Below, piece by piece: positions 26,165 through 34,942 of a stretch of 64,000 nt of DNA. The translations under genes were made by a program, and so were the position numbers. The notes beneath the pieces are model-generated. The model was not told where the DNA came from and made no database searches. It saw only the letters and a list, made by a program, of their open reading frames with translations. Within the stretch, counting starts at the first letter, position 1. Each line of letters opens with the position of its first letter. Source of the DNA: Paraburkholderia haematera (GTDB lineage: Bacteria > Pseudomonadota > Gammaproteobacteria > Burkholderiales > Burkholderiaceae). The stretch lies in NCBI RefSeq assembly GCF_905220975.1, contig NZ_CAJNBK010000002.1:558001-622000 (forward strand), read 5' to 3'.

Positions 26165-26674
26165 CGCCGCCGCCCCATCCGGTACGTGCGAACACGCATG
26201 CCGCTTCGCAGCCTGTTTCGCAGCGTGTTGCCGCGCGGGTTGTCGAAGCGTATGTCCGAACCGGCCGGATCGCACCAACAGATCATACGAATCGACGCAC
26301 CGCCTGTTGCCACGCTGTGGCTGGCGCGACGTGCTGCGTGTTCAAATCCTTCCCGCCGAAAATACAGTGTACGTCCAGCGTGAAGGAAACGGCTACCGGG
26401 CATGAGCGACGAGGTGGATGCCGATTCGGCCAGGCGCGCGGCGGCGCGCCGCGCGCGCTTGACACCGCGCTTGGCACAGCGTTTGACACTGCTTATGGCC
26501 ACGACGGATACTGCTTAGCGTATCGGCCACGGTGTCTGGTGAGCAGGCAAGCGCGACGTGCAGTCGTTCGTCATCCGGAACGATGGGTGAGGTTCGAGCA
26601 GGGCGCAACCGCAGAGCGCCGCGTGAACCGCACGGCCCAGGCGAGATTCCGTCCGCCCTCACCGGGGGAGCACC
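26165..26674. other. Divergent intergenic region, cyclase / SulP transporter
   Basis: About 510 bases between two divergent genes, so it should contain both promoters. It holds three imperfect 12-base repeats and a G+C-rich palindromic patch near 26436-26458. The small frames crossing it are shadows of neighbouring coding sequence. No clear -10/-35 pair stands out. Confidence 0.5.
26455..26490. repeat. Three imperfect 12-base direct repeats
   Basis: GCGCTTGACACC, GCGCTTGGCACA and GCGTTTGACACT follow one another without spacers. Two contain TTGACA/TTGACAC, a -35-like string. They could be regulator sites or alternative -35 elements in the divergent cyclase/SulP promoter region. Confidence 0.55.
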
Positions 26675-28906
26675 GTGAAGCCAGCTACGACAGGTTCCTC
26701 GCTCGATGCCCGCTCCGGGCCACGTATCACGGGCCTGGTCGGAGATCTGTCGGCCGGCTTGGTATCGACCCTGGTCATGCTCTGCTACGCAATGAGCCTG
26801 GGCACCCTGATCTTTAGCGCGGATCTCGCCCGTTACGCCGAACTTGGCGTACCCACAGCCTTCATCAGTTGCGTCGTGACGGCACTCGTGATCGCCTTGA
26901 CGAGTTCGATGCGCATGAATATCGCCGGACCCGACGGCAACGCGACGGCGTTTCTTGCCGGTGTGGCGGCCGGCGTGGCGAGCAGCGTGCGGACTGACGG
27001 CGGTACGCCCCAGACAATTCTGCTGACGGTGCTGATCGCCATCGCGCTGTGTTCTGTGGTGACAGGCGTCATTCTGTATGCGGTCGGTTCGTCGAAGCGC
27101 AGCCGGTCCCTGCAATTCCTGCCTTACCCGGTCGTCGGCGGCTTCCTTGCCGGTACGGGCTACCTCCTGTTGGCCGGCGCGTTTCGGGTCGCGACCGGCG
27201 AGCCCTTGAACTGGCACACATTGGCGCTGGTGACGCACCTGAACTGGCTGGTGTGGGCACCCGCCGTGCTGGTGTGCGCCTTAGCCACATTTCTGTCGCG
27301 CACATGGAAACACGCCGCGGCGCTGCCGATCACGCTGGCATTCGGCGTCGCGCTGTTTTACCTGCTCCTGCTTGCAGCAGACTTGTCGGTCGGTGACGCC
27401 CGTCACTTGGGATTATTGCTTCCGCGCGTGGCGCTGCACCCGATTCGGATTCCTGAGCTGCATCTGCCGGCATCGCTGGCGCACGGGGGCGTCGACTGGT
27501 CGGCAATCGCTGCGCACTTGCCCGAGACACTCATGGTCACGTCGATTTCGGCCATCACGATCCTGATGAATTCGACGGCGATCGGCGCAGCCACGGGCGA
27601 AGACATCGATCTGAACCGCGAAATGAGGGCGGCCGGCATCGCCAACATCGCGAGCGGGATGTTAGGCGGGATGGTCGGTTACCAGTCGTACAACCGCTCG
27701 ATGCTCAACGCACGTGCGGGCGCGACAAGTCGTATGGCAGGCGTATTCGCCTCCCTCGCGTGCCTGTTCGTGCTGGCTGCCTCGCCGGACCTGGTGGCGC
27801 TATTCCCGGTGCCGGTGCTGATCGGACTGCAGCTCTTCATGGGACTGCGTCTGTTGATCCAGTGGCTGGTCGGTGCGTATCGCCAGCTCAACTGGCATGA
27901 GTATCTGCTTGTACCGCTCATTCTGGGTGCTATTGCGTTCTACGGCGTCGTCCCGGGCGTGGTGGCCGGCGTCATCGCCGCCTGTGTGATGTTCGCTTTG
28001 CTGTACGGCCGTGTCAGTTGCGTTCGCATGGAGTTCGATGGCAGTACGCGCACCTCGAATGTCGAGCGCAGTATCGAGGCAACCGGACGCCTTCACGAAC
28101 TGGGTGCACAGGTATGCGGAACGTGTTTGCAGGGATTCCTCTTCTTTGGCACCGCCAATTCGATCTTGCAGCGCGTGCGCGAACGGCTAACCCCGCACGG
28201 GCCGGTTCCGGTTCGCTTTGTCGTGCTCGATTTCGCTTCGACCAACGGCATGGACGCGTCGGTATCGGTGAGCTTCGTCAAGCTCAGGCAACTGTGTGCG
28301 ACGAATGATGCGGACCTGGTGTTGACCGGACTGCCGGCACGCTCGCGTGCGCTGCTCATCAAGACCGGCACACTGAATCTCCGGATCCACGAGTTCGCTA
28401 CGCTGGATGCCGGGTTGGAATGGGTCGAAGATACGCTTCTCGTGCCGGATTCACGCACGCTGCCGCGCGGCGAAGAGGATTTCCAGGCGATGCTCGCGCC
28501 GCATTTCACGTCGTGCGCGCTCGAAAGGCTGTTGGCCCTTCTGGAAGTGCGCGAGCTTGACGCGGGGCAGCCGGTGTTCCGTCACGGCGAGGCGGGGGAC
28601 GCCATGTATTTTGTGGAGCGCGGCCGCGTCAACGTTTTACTGCCGCTTGCGGACGGCCGATCCATCAGGTTGCGCTCGTTCGGGCCAGGTACGATCGTCG
28701 GCGAAATGGCGGTGTACACGCAGCAGGTGCGCAGCGCGGATGTGCTTGCTGAGGGCCCCGCGCGTGTCCGGCGTTTGACGCTCGAGTCGTTGCATGCGCT
28801 CGAACGCGACGATCCCGTGACTGCGCAGCAGATTCACCGTTTTGTCGTCAAGGTCATGGCGTCACGGCTGGCTGTTGCGGACGAGGCATTGCGCGCGGCT
28901 CATTAG
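26675..28906 (+). CDS. SulP transporter with STAS and cyclic-nucleotide-binding domains
   Basis: A 743-residue inner-membrane protein. Residues 18-430 form the SulP (SLC26-like) anion-transport core with 10-12 helices, including 'MNIAGPDGNATAFLAGVAAG' and 'FLPYPVVGGFLAGTGYLLL'. Residues of about 470-590 form a STAS domain ('CLQGFLFFGTANSILQRVRE', 'VLDFASTNGMDASVSVSF'). Residues of about 605-735 form a cyclic-nucleotide-binding domain that keeps the phosphate-cassette residues E677 ('GEMAVY') and R686-S687 ('VRSADV'). It starts with GTG behind a GGGGGAG ribosome site. The substrate could be sulfate, bicarbonate or another anion. Together with the divergent cyclase it suggests transport gated by local cAMP, which is inference. 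Confidence 0.9.
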   Translation: MKPATTGSSLDARSGPRITGLVGDLSAGLVSTLVMLCYAMSLGTLIFSADLARYAELGVPTAFISCVVTALVIALTSSMRMNIAGPDGNATAFLAGVAAGVASSVRTDGGTPQTILLTVLIAIALCSVVTGVILYAVGSSKRSRSLQFLPYPVVGGFLAGTGYLLLAGAFRVATGEPLNWHTLALVTHLNWLVWAPAVLVCALATFLSRTWKHAAALPITLAFGVALFYLLLLAADLSVGDARHLGLLLPRVALHPIRIPELHLPASLAHGGVDWSAIAAHLPETLMVTSISAITILMNSTAIGAATGEDIDLNREMRAAGIANIASGMLGGMVGYQSYNRSMLNARAGATSRMAGVFASLACLFVLAASPDLVALFPVPVLIGLQLFMGLRLLIQWLVGAYRQLNWHEYLLVPLILGAIAFYGVVPGVVAGVIAACVMFALLYGRVSCVRMEFDGSTRTSNVERSIEATGRLHELGAQVCGTCLQGFLFFGTANSILQRVRERLTPHGPVPVRFVVLDFASTNGMDASVSVSFVKLRQLCATNDADLVLTGLPARSRALLIKTGTLNLRIHEFATLDAGLEWVEDTLLVPDSRTLPRGEEDFQAMLAPHFTSCALERLLALLEVRELDAGQPVFRHGEAGDAMYFVERGRVNVLLPLADGRSIRLRSFGPGTIVGEMAVYTQQVRSADVLAEGPARVRRLTLESLHALERDDPVTAQQIHRFVVKVMASRLAVADEALRAAH

Positions 28907-28926
28907 CATCCTGGGAAAGGCAATCA

Positions 28927-30891
28927 ATGGAAACAGGAGCATCCTCAGCATTCGCCGTGCATCTGCCAGTCAGAATTGCACGCGATAGCGGCAATGACCC
29001 GAACAGCAGCCTAACCGGAACGTCCGCAGTCGACGTCCCAACCCCAACCGTCAAAAACGGACATACTTTTTCTTTCAGCCACGATGGCGAAAGCTTCCTG
29101 CTCGACGGCGAGCCTTTCCAGATCCGCAGCGGGGAGATGCATCCCGCGCGCATCCCCGCCGAATACTGGCAGCATCGCATTCTGATGGCCAAGGCGATGG
29201 GGATGAACTGTATCGCCCTCTACGTCATGTGGAATTACCACGAAACGAGTCCCGGCGTTTTCGATTTCCGCACTGGGAACCGCAACATCGAAGCCTTCAT
29301 TCGACTGTGCCAGCAGGAGGGGATGTGGGTGTTGCTGCGGCCGGGCCCCTATATCTGTGGCGAATGGGATCTGGGTGGCATCCCGTCGTACCTGTTGAGT
29401 TACCCGGACATTCAACTCAGGACCGACTTCGCTAACGATCCTCGCTACATGTCGGCGGTCGCCCGCTACATCAGGGAGCTGAGTCCGCGCATCGAACCAC
29501 TGCTGGTAAGTCACGGTGGACCGATCCTGATGATTCAGATCGAGAATGAATTCGGCTCGTACGCCAGCAATCCGGCTTACCTCGAGGAAATACGGCAGAT
29601 CTGGTTTCAGGAAGGGGTACAGGGGCCGTTCTATACCGAAGATGGCATCAGGCAGCTTGAACAGAATCGCACGAACGTCACCGGCGGCGCGATTGCGCTG
29701 AGCAATGGCGATGCAGAGCAAATCGCGGCCGTCCGGCGGGAATTTCCGGCCGTTCCGGCGATGGCCGGTGAAGTGTATCCAGGGTGGCTCACTCATTGGG
29801 GCGACGAGGGTCTCAATGGTACCGCCGTCGATATCTCCGGCACGCTAGACGCGCTCATGCAACTGAAGCGCTCGTTCAACCTTTATGTCATTCACGGTGG
29901 CACGAGCTTCGGCTTCTATGCCGGTGCGAATGTGGATGCCGATTCAGGTGAATATCAACCCGACATTACCAGCTACGATTACGCAGCGCCCATCAGCGAG
30001 CAAGGCGTGGCGACGTTGAAGTACATGAAATACCGCGGCGTCATTGCCCGTTATCTCTCGACGCCGCTGCCCGATCTACCCAAACCCGTTCCGACGATCA
30101 GCCGCAAAGGAGGCGAGGCCTTGATGCCGGAACTTTGTGCGTCGATCTGGGACAACCTGCCTGCCGCGCTCCCGGCCGCGCAAACCGTCGACCCGCAGCC
30201 GTTCGAGTTGTACGGTCAGGCGTTTGGTTTCGTGCTGTATCGCAAGAAGCTTCAGCGCAATTGCTACGGTGTGCTGGATATCAAGGATGTTCACGATTAC
30301 GCGACCGTCTTCGTCGGCGAGCAATACGTGGGCGGCGTGTCGAGAGCTTTCATGCCCGAGCACCGCGCTCGGCCGCTGAATGTCACGCACCGCGCGCCGC
30401 TTACGATTCCGCTTGTGTCGTCGGCGCCGGACAGCGACGTGTCATTGGAACTCCTCGTCGAGGGCATGGGGCGCGTCAACTATGGCCACGCGATGATCGA
30501 CCGAAAAGGCATTCTCGAACCGCTCACGCTACAGGATGCGGGAGGCTGGAGCGACACGCTCACCGGCTGGGAAGTGTTCCTGTTGCCGATGGATACCGCG
30601 TTTATCGCGAACTTGCGCTCCGTCTGCGCGAATCCTCGTAAGGCCGGACTGTTTTTCAAAGCGACGCTGCCGCTGGATGCAACCGGCGATACCTATCTCG
30701 ACATGTGTAACTGGACCAAAGGTGTGGTCTGGGTCAACGGGCACAATCTGGGTCGCTACTGGAATATCGGTCCGCAACAGCGCCTGTATTGTCCCGCTCC
30801 CTGGCTGAGGCCGGGTGACAACGAGGTCATCATCTTCGACCAGCACCAGTTGGAAGCGAAACCGGTAGAACTGGCGCGCATGCTATCGTAA
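28927..30891 (+). CDS. Beta-galactosidase, glycoside hydrolase family 35
   Basis: A 654-residue GH35 enzyme that removes terminal beta-galactose. The TIM barrel opens with 'FLLDGEPFQIRSGEMHPARIPAEYWQHRI', followed by 'GPYICGEWDLGGIPSYLL'. Catalytic residues visible are the acid/base E208 ('QIENEFGSY') and nucleophile E282 ('GEVYPGWLTHWGDE'). The C-terminal 'WTKGVVWVNGHNLGRYWNIGPQQRLYCPAPWL' is the jelly-roll typical of the family. No signal peptide is present, so it acts in the cytoplasm on an imported oligosaccharide. It lies 20 bases after the SulP gene on the same strand and may be co-transcribed with it, which is odd functionally. Confidence 0.95.
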   Translation: METGASSAFAVHLPVRIARDSGNDPNSSLTGTSAVDVPTPTVKNGHTFSFSHDGESFLLDGEPFQIRSGEMHPARIPAEYWQHRILMAKAMGMNCIALYVMWNYHETSPGVFDFRTGNRNIEAFIRLCQQEGMWVLLRPGPYICGEWDLGGIPSYLLSYPDIQLRTDFANDPRYMSAVARYIRELSPRIEPLLVSHGGPILMIQIENEFGSYASNPAYLEEIRQIWFQEGVQGPFYTEDGIRQLEQNRTNVTGGAIALSNGDAEQIAAVRREFPAVPAMAGEVYPGWLTHWGDEGLNGTAVDISGTLDALMQLKRSFNLYVIHGGTSFGFYAGANVDADSGEYQPDITSYDYAAPISEQGVATLKYMKYRGVIARYLSTPLPDLPKPVPTISRKGGEALMPELCASIWDNLPAALPAAQTVDPQPFELYGQAFGFVLYRKKLQRNCYGVLDIKDVHDYATVFVGEQYVGGVSRAFMPEHRARPLNVTHRAPLTIPLVSSAPDSDVSLELLVEGMGRVNYGHAMIDRKGILEPLTLQDAGGWSDTLTGWEVFLLPMDTAFIANLRSVCANPRKAGLFFKATLPLDATGDTYLDMCNWTKGVVWVNGHNLGRYWNIGPQQRLYCPAPWLRPGDNEVIIFDQHQLEAKPVELARMLS

Positions 30892-30936
30892 TGAAGGCGC
30901 CGGAAGCCAGCCTCGGGAAATCCGCGGCAACCGCGA

Positions 30937-32898
30937 TTACCCTTCGTCCCGGGCCGGGACCAGCTCCAAAGTGAGCACGTCGAAAGGTGCGAGCGAAATA
31001 GTCTGCGGCCGGTCCGCGTCCAGCGCCGGGGGAATATCCGAGGCACGCTCGTGCCATAAGCTGCGCGTCAGGAATCGTCCCGCCGCGCCGGCCGGCAACT
31101 CAAGTTGCCGCTGCAAATCGAGTACGAAGCGCGTTGCCCGGCTGTTCGGATTGCGCAGTGTGATGATTGCCTTGACCGGCGACCATGCAGCCCATCCGTA
31201 CACCTCGAGCTTATCCGGCGCACCGCCAATCCAGTGGCTGTCGCGCAGCGTCTCGGCGTTTGCCCGGGCCCATTTCGCAGACTCGGCGAGAACGTCCCAG
31301 TCGCCGTCGCCTAGCAGCGAGGGCGTGATGTACAGCTCCTGCAGTTGTGCGCCGCTGCCGAAGTACGAATGCACTTCATGGGCGAAGTCCTGGCCTTGAG
31401 CGGTGTTCAACCGCTCGTTGCACTGCGCGTAGATGATGCCGTGGAGCATTAGCGAGTTAAGCGGAAATAGCGGACTCCTGACTACCACGTTATGGTAGGT
31501 CTGCGCGTCGCGATAGGTAATCCAGCGTTCGCGATTGCTGCCTGCACCGGCCAGGTCGTCATCCTTGCCGCCGCGCCAGATCGAGTCAGCGTAACGCAGC
31601 CAGAATGGCGATGGATGGGTGCCGACGGTGAGGTTGACGAAGGTATCGGGCCTGGCCTCACGGATGTCCTCGATTAGCTGGATCGCCGCGTCCCAGTCGC
31701 TGCTGAAACGGCTGGCCGGGACCACCTTGTCGACATTGCCGGTGCCATCGAATTTGAACAGATTGATGCCGTGCTGCACGAGCAGTTCCATCGTGGCCTC
31801 ATGGAAGCGTCGATAGTATGTCGGCCCGGATAGCGCGAAGCAACCATCGATGATCTCGTATCCGGCGGCGTGGCCCCGCGTCACGCGTTCCTGCCGAGTC
31901 TCGCCATAGCCGCCCCACGGCGATAGCCACACGCCGGGCGCCGCGCCGTACCTGGCGGCGGCGTCGCGCAGCGGCACGAATCCATGCGGAAAGTCTTTGC
32001 CGAAATGCCAACTGCCGCTGTAGTCATCCCAACCGTCGTCGAACAGGAAGGAGTCGAGTTGTACGCCGCGCTTGTCGTGCAACTCGCGGCCAATGTCGTC
32101 GATGCGTTCCAGCGCTTGCTGCTGCGTGTACGGCGTGAGGTAGCCGATGTCGTACCAGCAGTTGTAGTGCAGGAACGGGCGGTGCGGATGGGCTCGTTCG
32201 CGTTCGAGATAGGCCGCGAAATCGCGGCGTAGCTGGCCTTCGCGAGCCACACCCGCCACCGCCGGGAAGACACTGGTCTTGTCCTTTTCCAGCGGCAGGG
32301 CCCGCTGCACGATAAACCTGACGGTGTCGCCGCAGATTTGGCTTTCCGACAACGGAAGCTCGAAACCGAGATAGACGTTGCCCGCGACTACAGGCGTTCC
32401 CTTGAACTCGCCGCCGGGTTGCGCACCGGCCGCCTGCGTCTCCAGCAAGGAAACGGTGGCAATATGCTCGTCCTTGCTGATCGCGGTAATCGCCACTTGC
32501 AAGCGCAAATACTGCGAGCTATCGCGTTGTTCCACGCTCCATTCCACCCGCAGGCGATCCTGTTCGTCACCGAGGATCGCGCGCACGCGTCGGCCCGCGA
32601 TCCGTTCGGCCAGTCGGGACGCGGTGGGATTCGCCGTGAGCCGTTCTTCGCGCGGCGGCGCAAGCAGCTTCAGGTCGGCAATGCCCAGTGTGCGACCGTC
32701 GGCCAGCGATAGCGCAAACGGCGCGGTGACCGGCAGCGTACGCATGTGCACGCGGTCGGTCAGAGCGAAATCGGCCAGATGCTGGTGCCTGACGGTCCAA
32801 CTCAAGACGATCGCCGCATTGCCGAAAGAATGGCGGTCACCACTCGTCTGGAACACGGGCATGCCCGGATGTGTGGACGCAGTTTCATCGGTGTGCAT
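30937..32898 (-). CDS. Clan GH-D glycosidase, alpha-galactosidase-like
   Basis: A 653-residue protein. Residues of about 20-215 form a beta-sandwich, then comes a TIM barrel ('FLHYNCWYDIGYLTPYTQQQAL', 'LDSFLFDDGWDDYSGSWHF', 'GVWLSPWGGYGETRQERV') with likely nucleophile D384 in 'NLFKFDGTGN', and finally a small beta domain. The pattern resembles GH27/GH36 alpha-galactosidases, though it is divergent and I would not assign a family number. No signal peptide is present, so it is cytoplasmic. It is convergent with the GH35 gene (45 bases apart), so the two glycosidases probably act on related galactosides. No clear ribosome site precedes the ATG. Confidence 0.75.
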   Translation of the reverse strand: MHTDETASTHPGMPVFQTSGDRHSFGNAAIVLSWTVRHQHLADFALTDRVHMRTLPVTAPFALSLADGRTLGIADLKLLAPPREERLTANPTASRLAERIAGRRVRAILGDEQDRLRVEWSVEQRDSSQYLRLQVAITAISKDEHIATVSLLETQAAGAQPGGEFKGTPVVAGNVYLGFELPLSESQICGDTVRFIVQRALPLEKDKTSVFPAVAGVAREGQLRRDFAAYLERERAHPHRPFLHYNCWYDIGYLTPYTQQQALERIDDIGRELHDKRGVQLDSFLFDDGWDDYSGSWHFGKDFPHGFVPLRDAAARYGAAPGVWLSPWGGYGETRQERVTRGHAAGYEIIDGCFALSGPTYYRRFHEATMELLVQHGINLFKFDGTGNVDKVVPASRFSSDWDAAIQLIEDIREARPDTFVNLTVGTHPSPFWLRYADSIWRGGKDDDLAGAGSNRERWITYRDAQTYHNVVVRSPLFPLNSLMLHGIIYAQCNERLNTAQGQDFAHEVHSYFGSGAQLQELYITPSLLGDGDWDVLAESAKWARANAETLRDSHWIGGAPDKLEVYGWAAWSPVKAIITLRNPNSRATRFVLDLQRQLELPAGAAGRFLTRSLWHERASDIPPALDADRPQTISLAPFDVLTLELVPARDEG

Positions 32899-33191
32899 TG
32901 ACGAAGTCCAGGATGAGGAGGGTGCCTGATCCGTAGAGTACCGCGGGCGGATTCAACAAGGGTGAGCCGACATTCGGGGCGGCGCCACTGCGCGTACTGA
33001 TGCCATTGACTATCTGAACTCCATCGTCCTCCTATCCCTGGTTGGCCGTCTCGCACCGGCAGGAGTAGACTCGCCGGGGTCGCTCCGTGGAAGCACGCCG
33101 CCCGGTGCTATGCGCCGATACATGTGCCGATACATGCGCGTGAACAAAAGGAGTCGGAAATACCGTTCAAGTTGCGTCGGGGAGTTTGAAA

Positions 33192-34091
33192 ATGCGTTTG
33201 TCAAAGCTCGATCTGAATCTCTTCGTTGTCTTCGAAGCCGTCTACAGAACGCGAAATCTGACACGCGCAGCGGAGCTGCTTTTTATCACTCAGCCTGCTG
33301 TGAGCAACGCATTGGCGCGGATGCGCAAAACATTCGACGATCAGCTTTTTGTGAGTACGTCGGCCGGCATGATGCCGACCCCCGTTTCGGAAAACATCAT
33401 CGGGCAAGTGCGTGAGGCGCTGCAGTTGCTAGATTCGAGTACTCACATTGGAGGGCGCTTCGACCCCGCCTCGTCTGAGCGTACGTTTCGGCTCAGCATG
33501 ACCGACCTCACGGAGGCGCTCCTTCTACCCGCACTGGAGGAGGTGCTGCAGCGACTGGCGCCCGGCATCCGCATCGAGAGCTATTTCACGACCCGTAAAG
33601 AGGTTCCGGAAGCGCTCGCCAGCAGTGCGGTCAATCTTGCGATCGACGCGCCGCTGATCGACGACCCGTACCTCGAGCAGGAGCCGTTGGGCCGCGACCG
33701 GTATGCATGCATGCTGCGTCACGACCATCCGTTTGCGAAGAAGAAGCTGACGATCGACGACTACCTCGGGTTCGGTCATATCCACGTATCCAGCCGCCGC
33801 CAGGGACAGGGTCTCGTCGATGGGGAACTGAACCGGCTGGGCCTCAGGCGATCCATCCAGACGCGGGTGCAACACTATCTGGTCGCTCCGTTGGTCGCGA
33901 TGCGAACCGATCTGGTTCTCACGGCTCCTCTCGTGCTCCTTCAGCGGTATGACGCGCGAATCCTGGAGCTGCCGTTCCATCTGCCGGATCTTGAGTCTCA
34001 TTGCTACTGGCATCGAAGCGTTACCGGGGACCCGGCTCATCGCTGGTTGCGCGAGCAGATTGGCCGTCTCATGCGGGAAATGAACCAGTAG
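33192..34091 (+). CDS. LysR regulator, NodD/NahR-like group
   Basis: A 299-residue LysR-type regulator with the N-terminal 'MRLSKLDLNLFVVFEAVYRTRNLTRAAELLFITQPAVSNALARMRKTFDDQLFV' winged helix, characteristic of the NodD/NahR/LinR branch. The effector-binding domain follows ('SERTFRLSMTDLTEALLLPALEEVLQRLAPGI'). I chose the ATG at 33192 (GGGGAG upstream) over a TTG six bases earlier. It lies 151 bases upstream of the phosphatase/kinase/SDR/ACAD genes on the same strand and is the likely regulator of that set. The inducer is unknown. Confidence 0.9.
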   Translation: MRLSKLDLNLFVVFEAVYRTRNLTRAAELLFITQPAVSNALARMRKTFDDQLFVSTSAGMMPTPVSENIIGQVREALQLLDSSTHIGGRFDPASSERTFRLSMTDLTEALLLPALEEVLQRLAPGIRIESYFTTRKEVPEALASSAVNLAIDAPLIDDPYLEQEPLGRDRYACMLRHDHPFAKKKLTIDDYLGFGHIHVSSRRQGQGLVDGELNRLGLRRSIQTRVQHYLVAPLVAMRTDLVLTAPLVLLQRYDARILELPFHLPDLESHCYWHRSVTGDPAHRWLREQIGRLMREMNQ

Positions 34092-34242
34092 CCGGAGCTT
34101 GCGGGTACATATGGGGCATGCGGAGCATACAGCGCGTACAGCTCCCGGTGTCACGAAAACTTATGGTCAGCTATAAAAACAATAAATTTCCTGAATGACG
34201 CGGCGCTGGGTATTCTGCTAGTCATGTTCAGACGAGGATGGC

Positions 34243-34917
34243 ATGGCAGAACTCTATCTGGTACGGCATGGTCAGGCGTCTTTCGGCGCCGACAACTATG
34301 ACGAGCTATCTCCTTCCGGTCGTACCCAATCACGTTGGCTCGGCGAGTACTTCGCGCAGGCGGAATTGCGGTTCGATCGCGTTGTTATCGGGACGATGCA
34401 GCGGCATCGGCAAACGGCCGATGCCATTCTCGACGCAATGGGTGGCCCGCAAGCCGAGGTCGCGCAAGACGCGGGTTTGAACGAATACGATTTCCATGCG
34501 TTGTTCGCAGCCCTCGGTGAAGAGGGCATGCCGCCAGGTTGGTCGGCCGCAAGTTCGAAGAAGGACTTTTACGAAGGGCTCCGGCAAGTGCTGCAGCTTT
34601 GGGCCGATGACCGCCTGCCGGGTCCTGTTCCAGAGACATGGCGGCAATTCCAGGCGCGTGTCCAGCGTGCGCGCATCGAACTCCAGCGGGCGGGCGGCAA
34701 GCGCGTTCTGGTGGTGAGTTCGGGTGGTCCGATTGCGGTAACCGCCCAACAGGTTCTGCAGGCGCCTGCAGAGACCGCGATTGCACTCAACATGCAGATT
34801 CGAAACAGCAGCGTTTGCCAATATGTCTTTAACGACAGTGCGATGTCGCTAGTCAGCTTCAATTCGGTGCCTCATCTCGAGCGTGCCGAGCGGCATGAAT
34901 TTGTCACCTACGGCTGA
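34243..34917 (+). CDS. Histidine phosphatase family protein
   Basis: A 224-residue phosphoglycerate-mutase-like phosphatase. The phospho-histidine motif is 'LYLVRHGQASFG', followed by the conserved 'RHRQTADAIL', 'YDFHALF' and 'VLVVSSGGPIAVTAQQVL' segments. The usual second 'H' after the last strand is replaced by 'SSGGP', as happens in some subfamilies. It could remove a phosphate or CoA-linked phosphate in the pathway of the genes that follow; no direct proof. The phosphotransferase gene begins 25 bases later. Confidence 0.85.
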   Translation: MAELYLVRHGQASFGADNYDELSPSGRTQSRWLGEYFAQAELRFDRVVIGTMQRHRQTADAILDAMGGPQAEVAQDAGLNEYDFHALFAALGEEGMPPGWSAASSKKDFYEGLRQVLQLWADDRLPGPVPETWRQFQARVQRARIELQRAGGKRVLVVSSGGPIAVTAQQVLQAPAETAIALNMQIRNSSVCQYVFNDSAMSLVSFNSVPHLERAERHEFVTYG

Positions 34918-34942
34918 CCTCAATCGGGATCCTTCATCCATC

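Noticed and set aside
24404..26383. 659-codon plus-strand frame opposite the cyclase gene
   Set aside because: Antisense to the cyclase, AAA and SAM coding sequence; third-position G+C bias explains its length.
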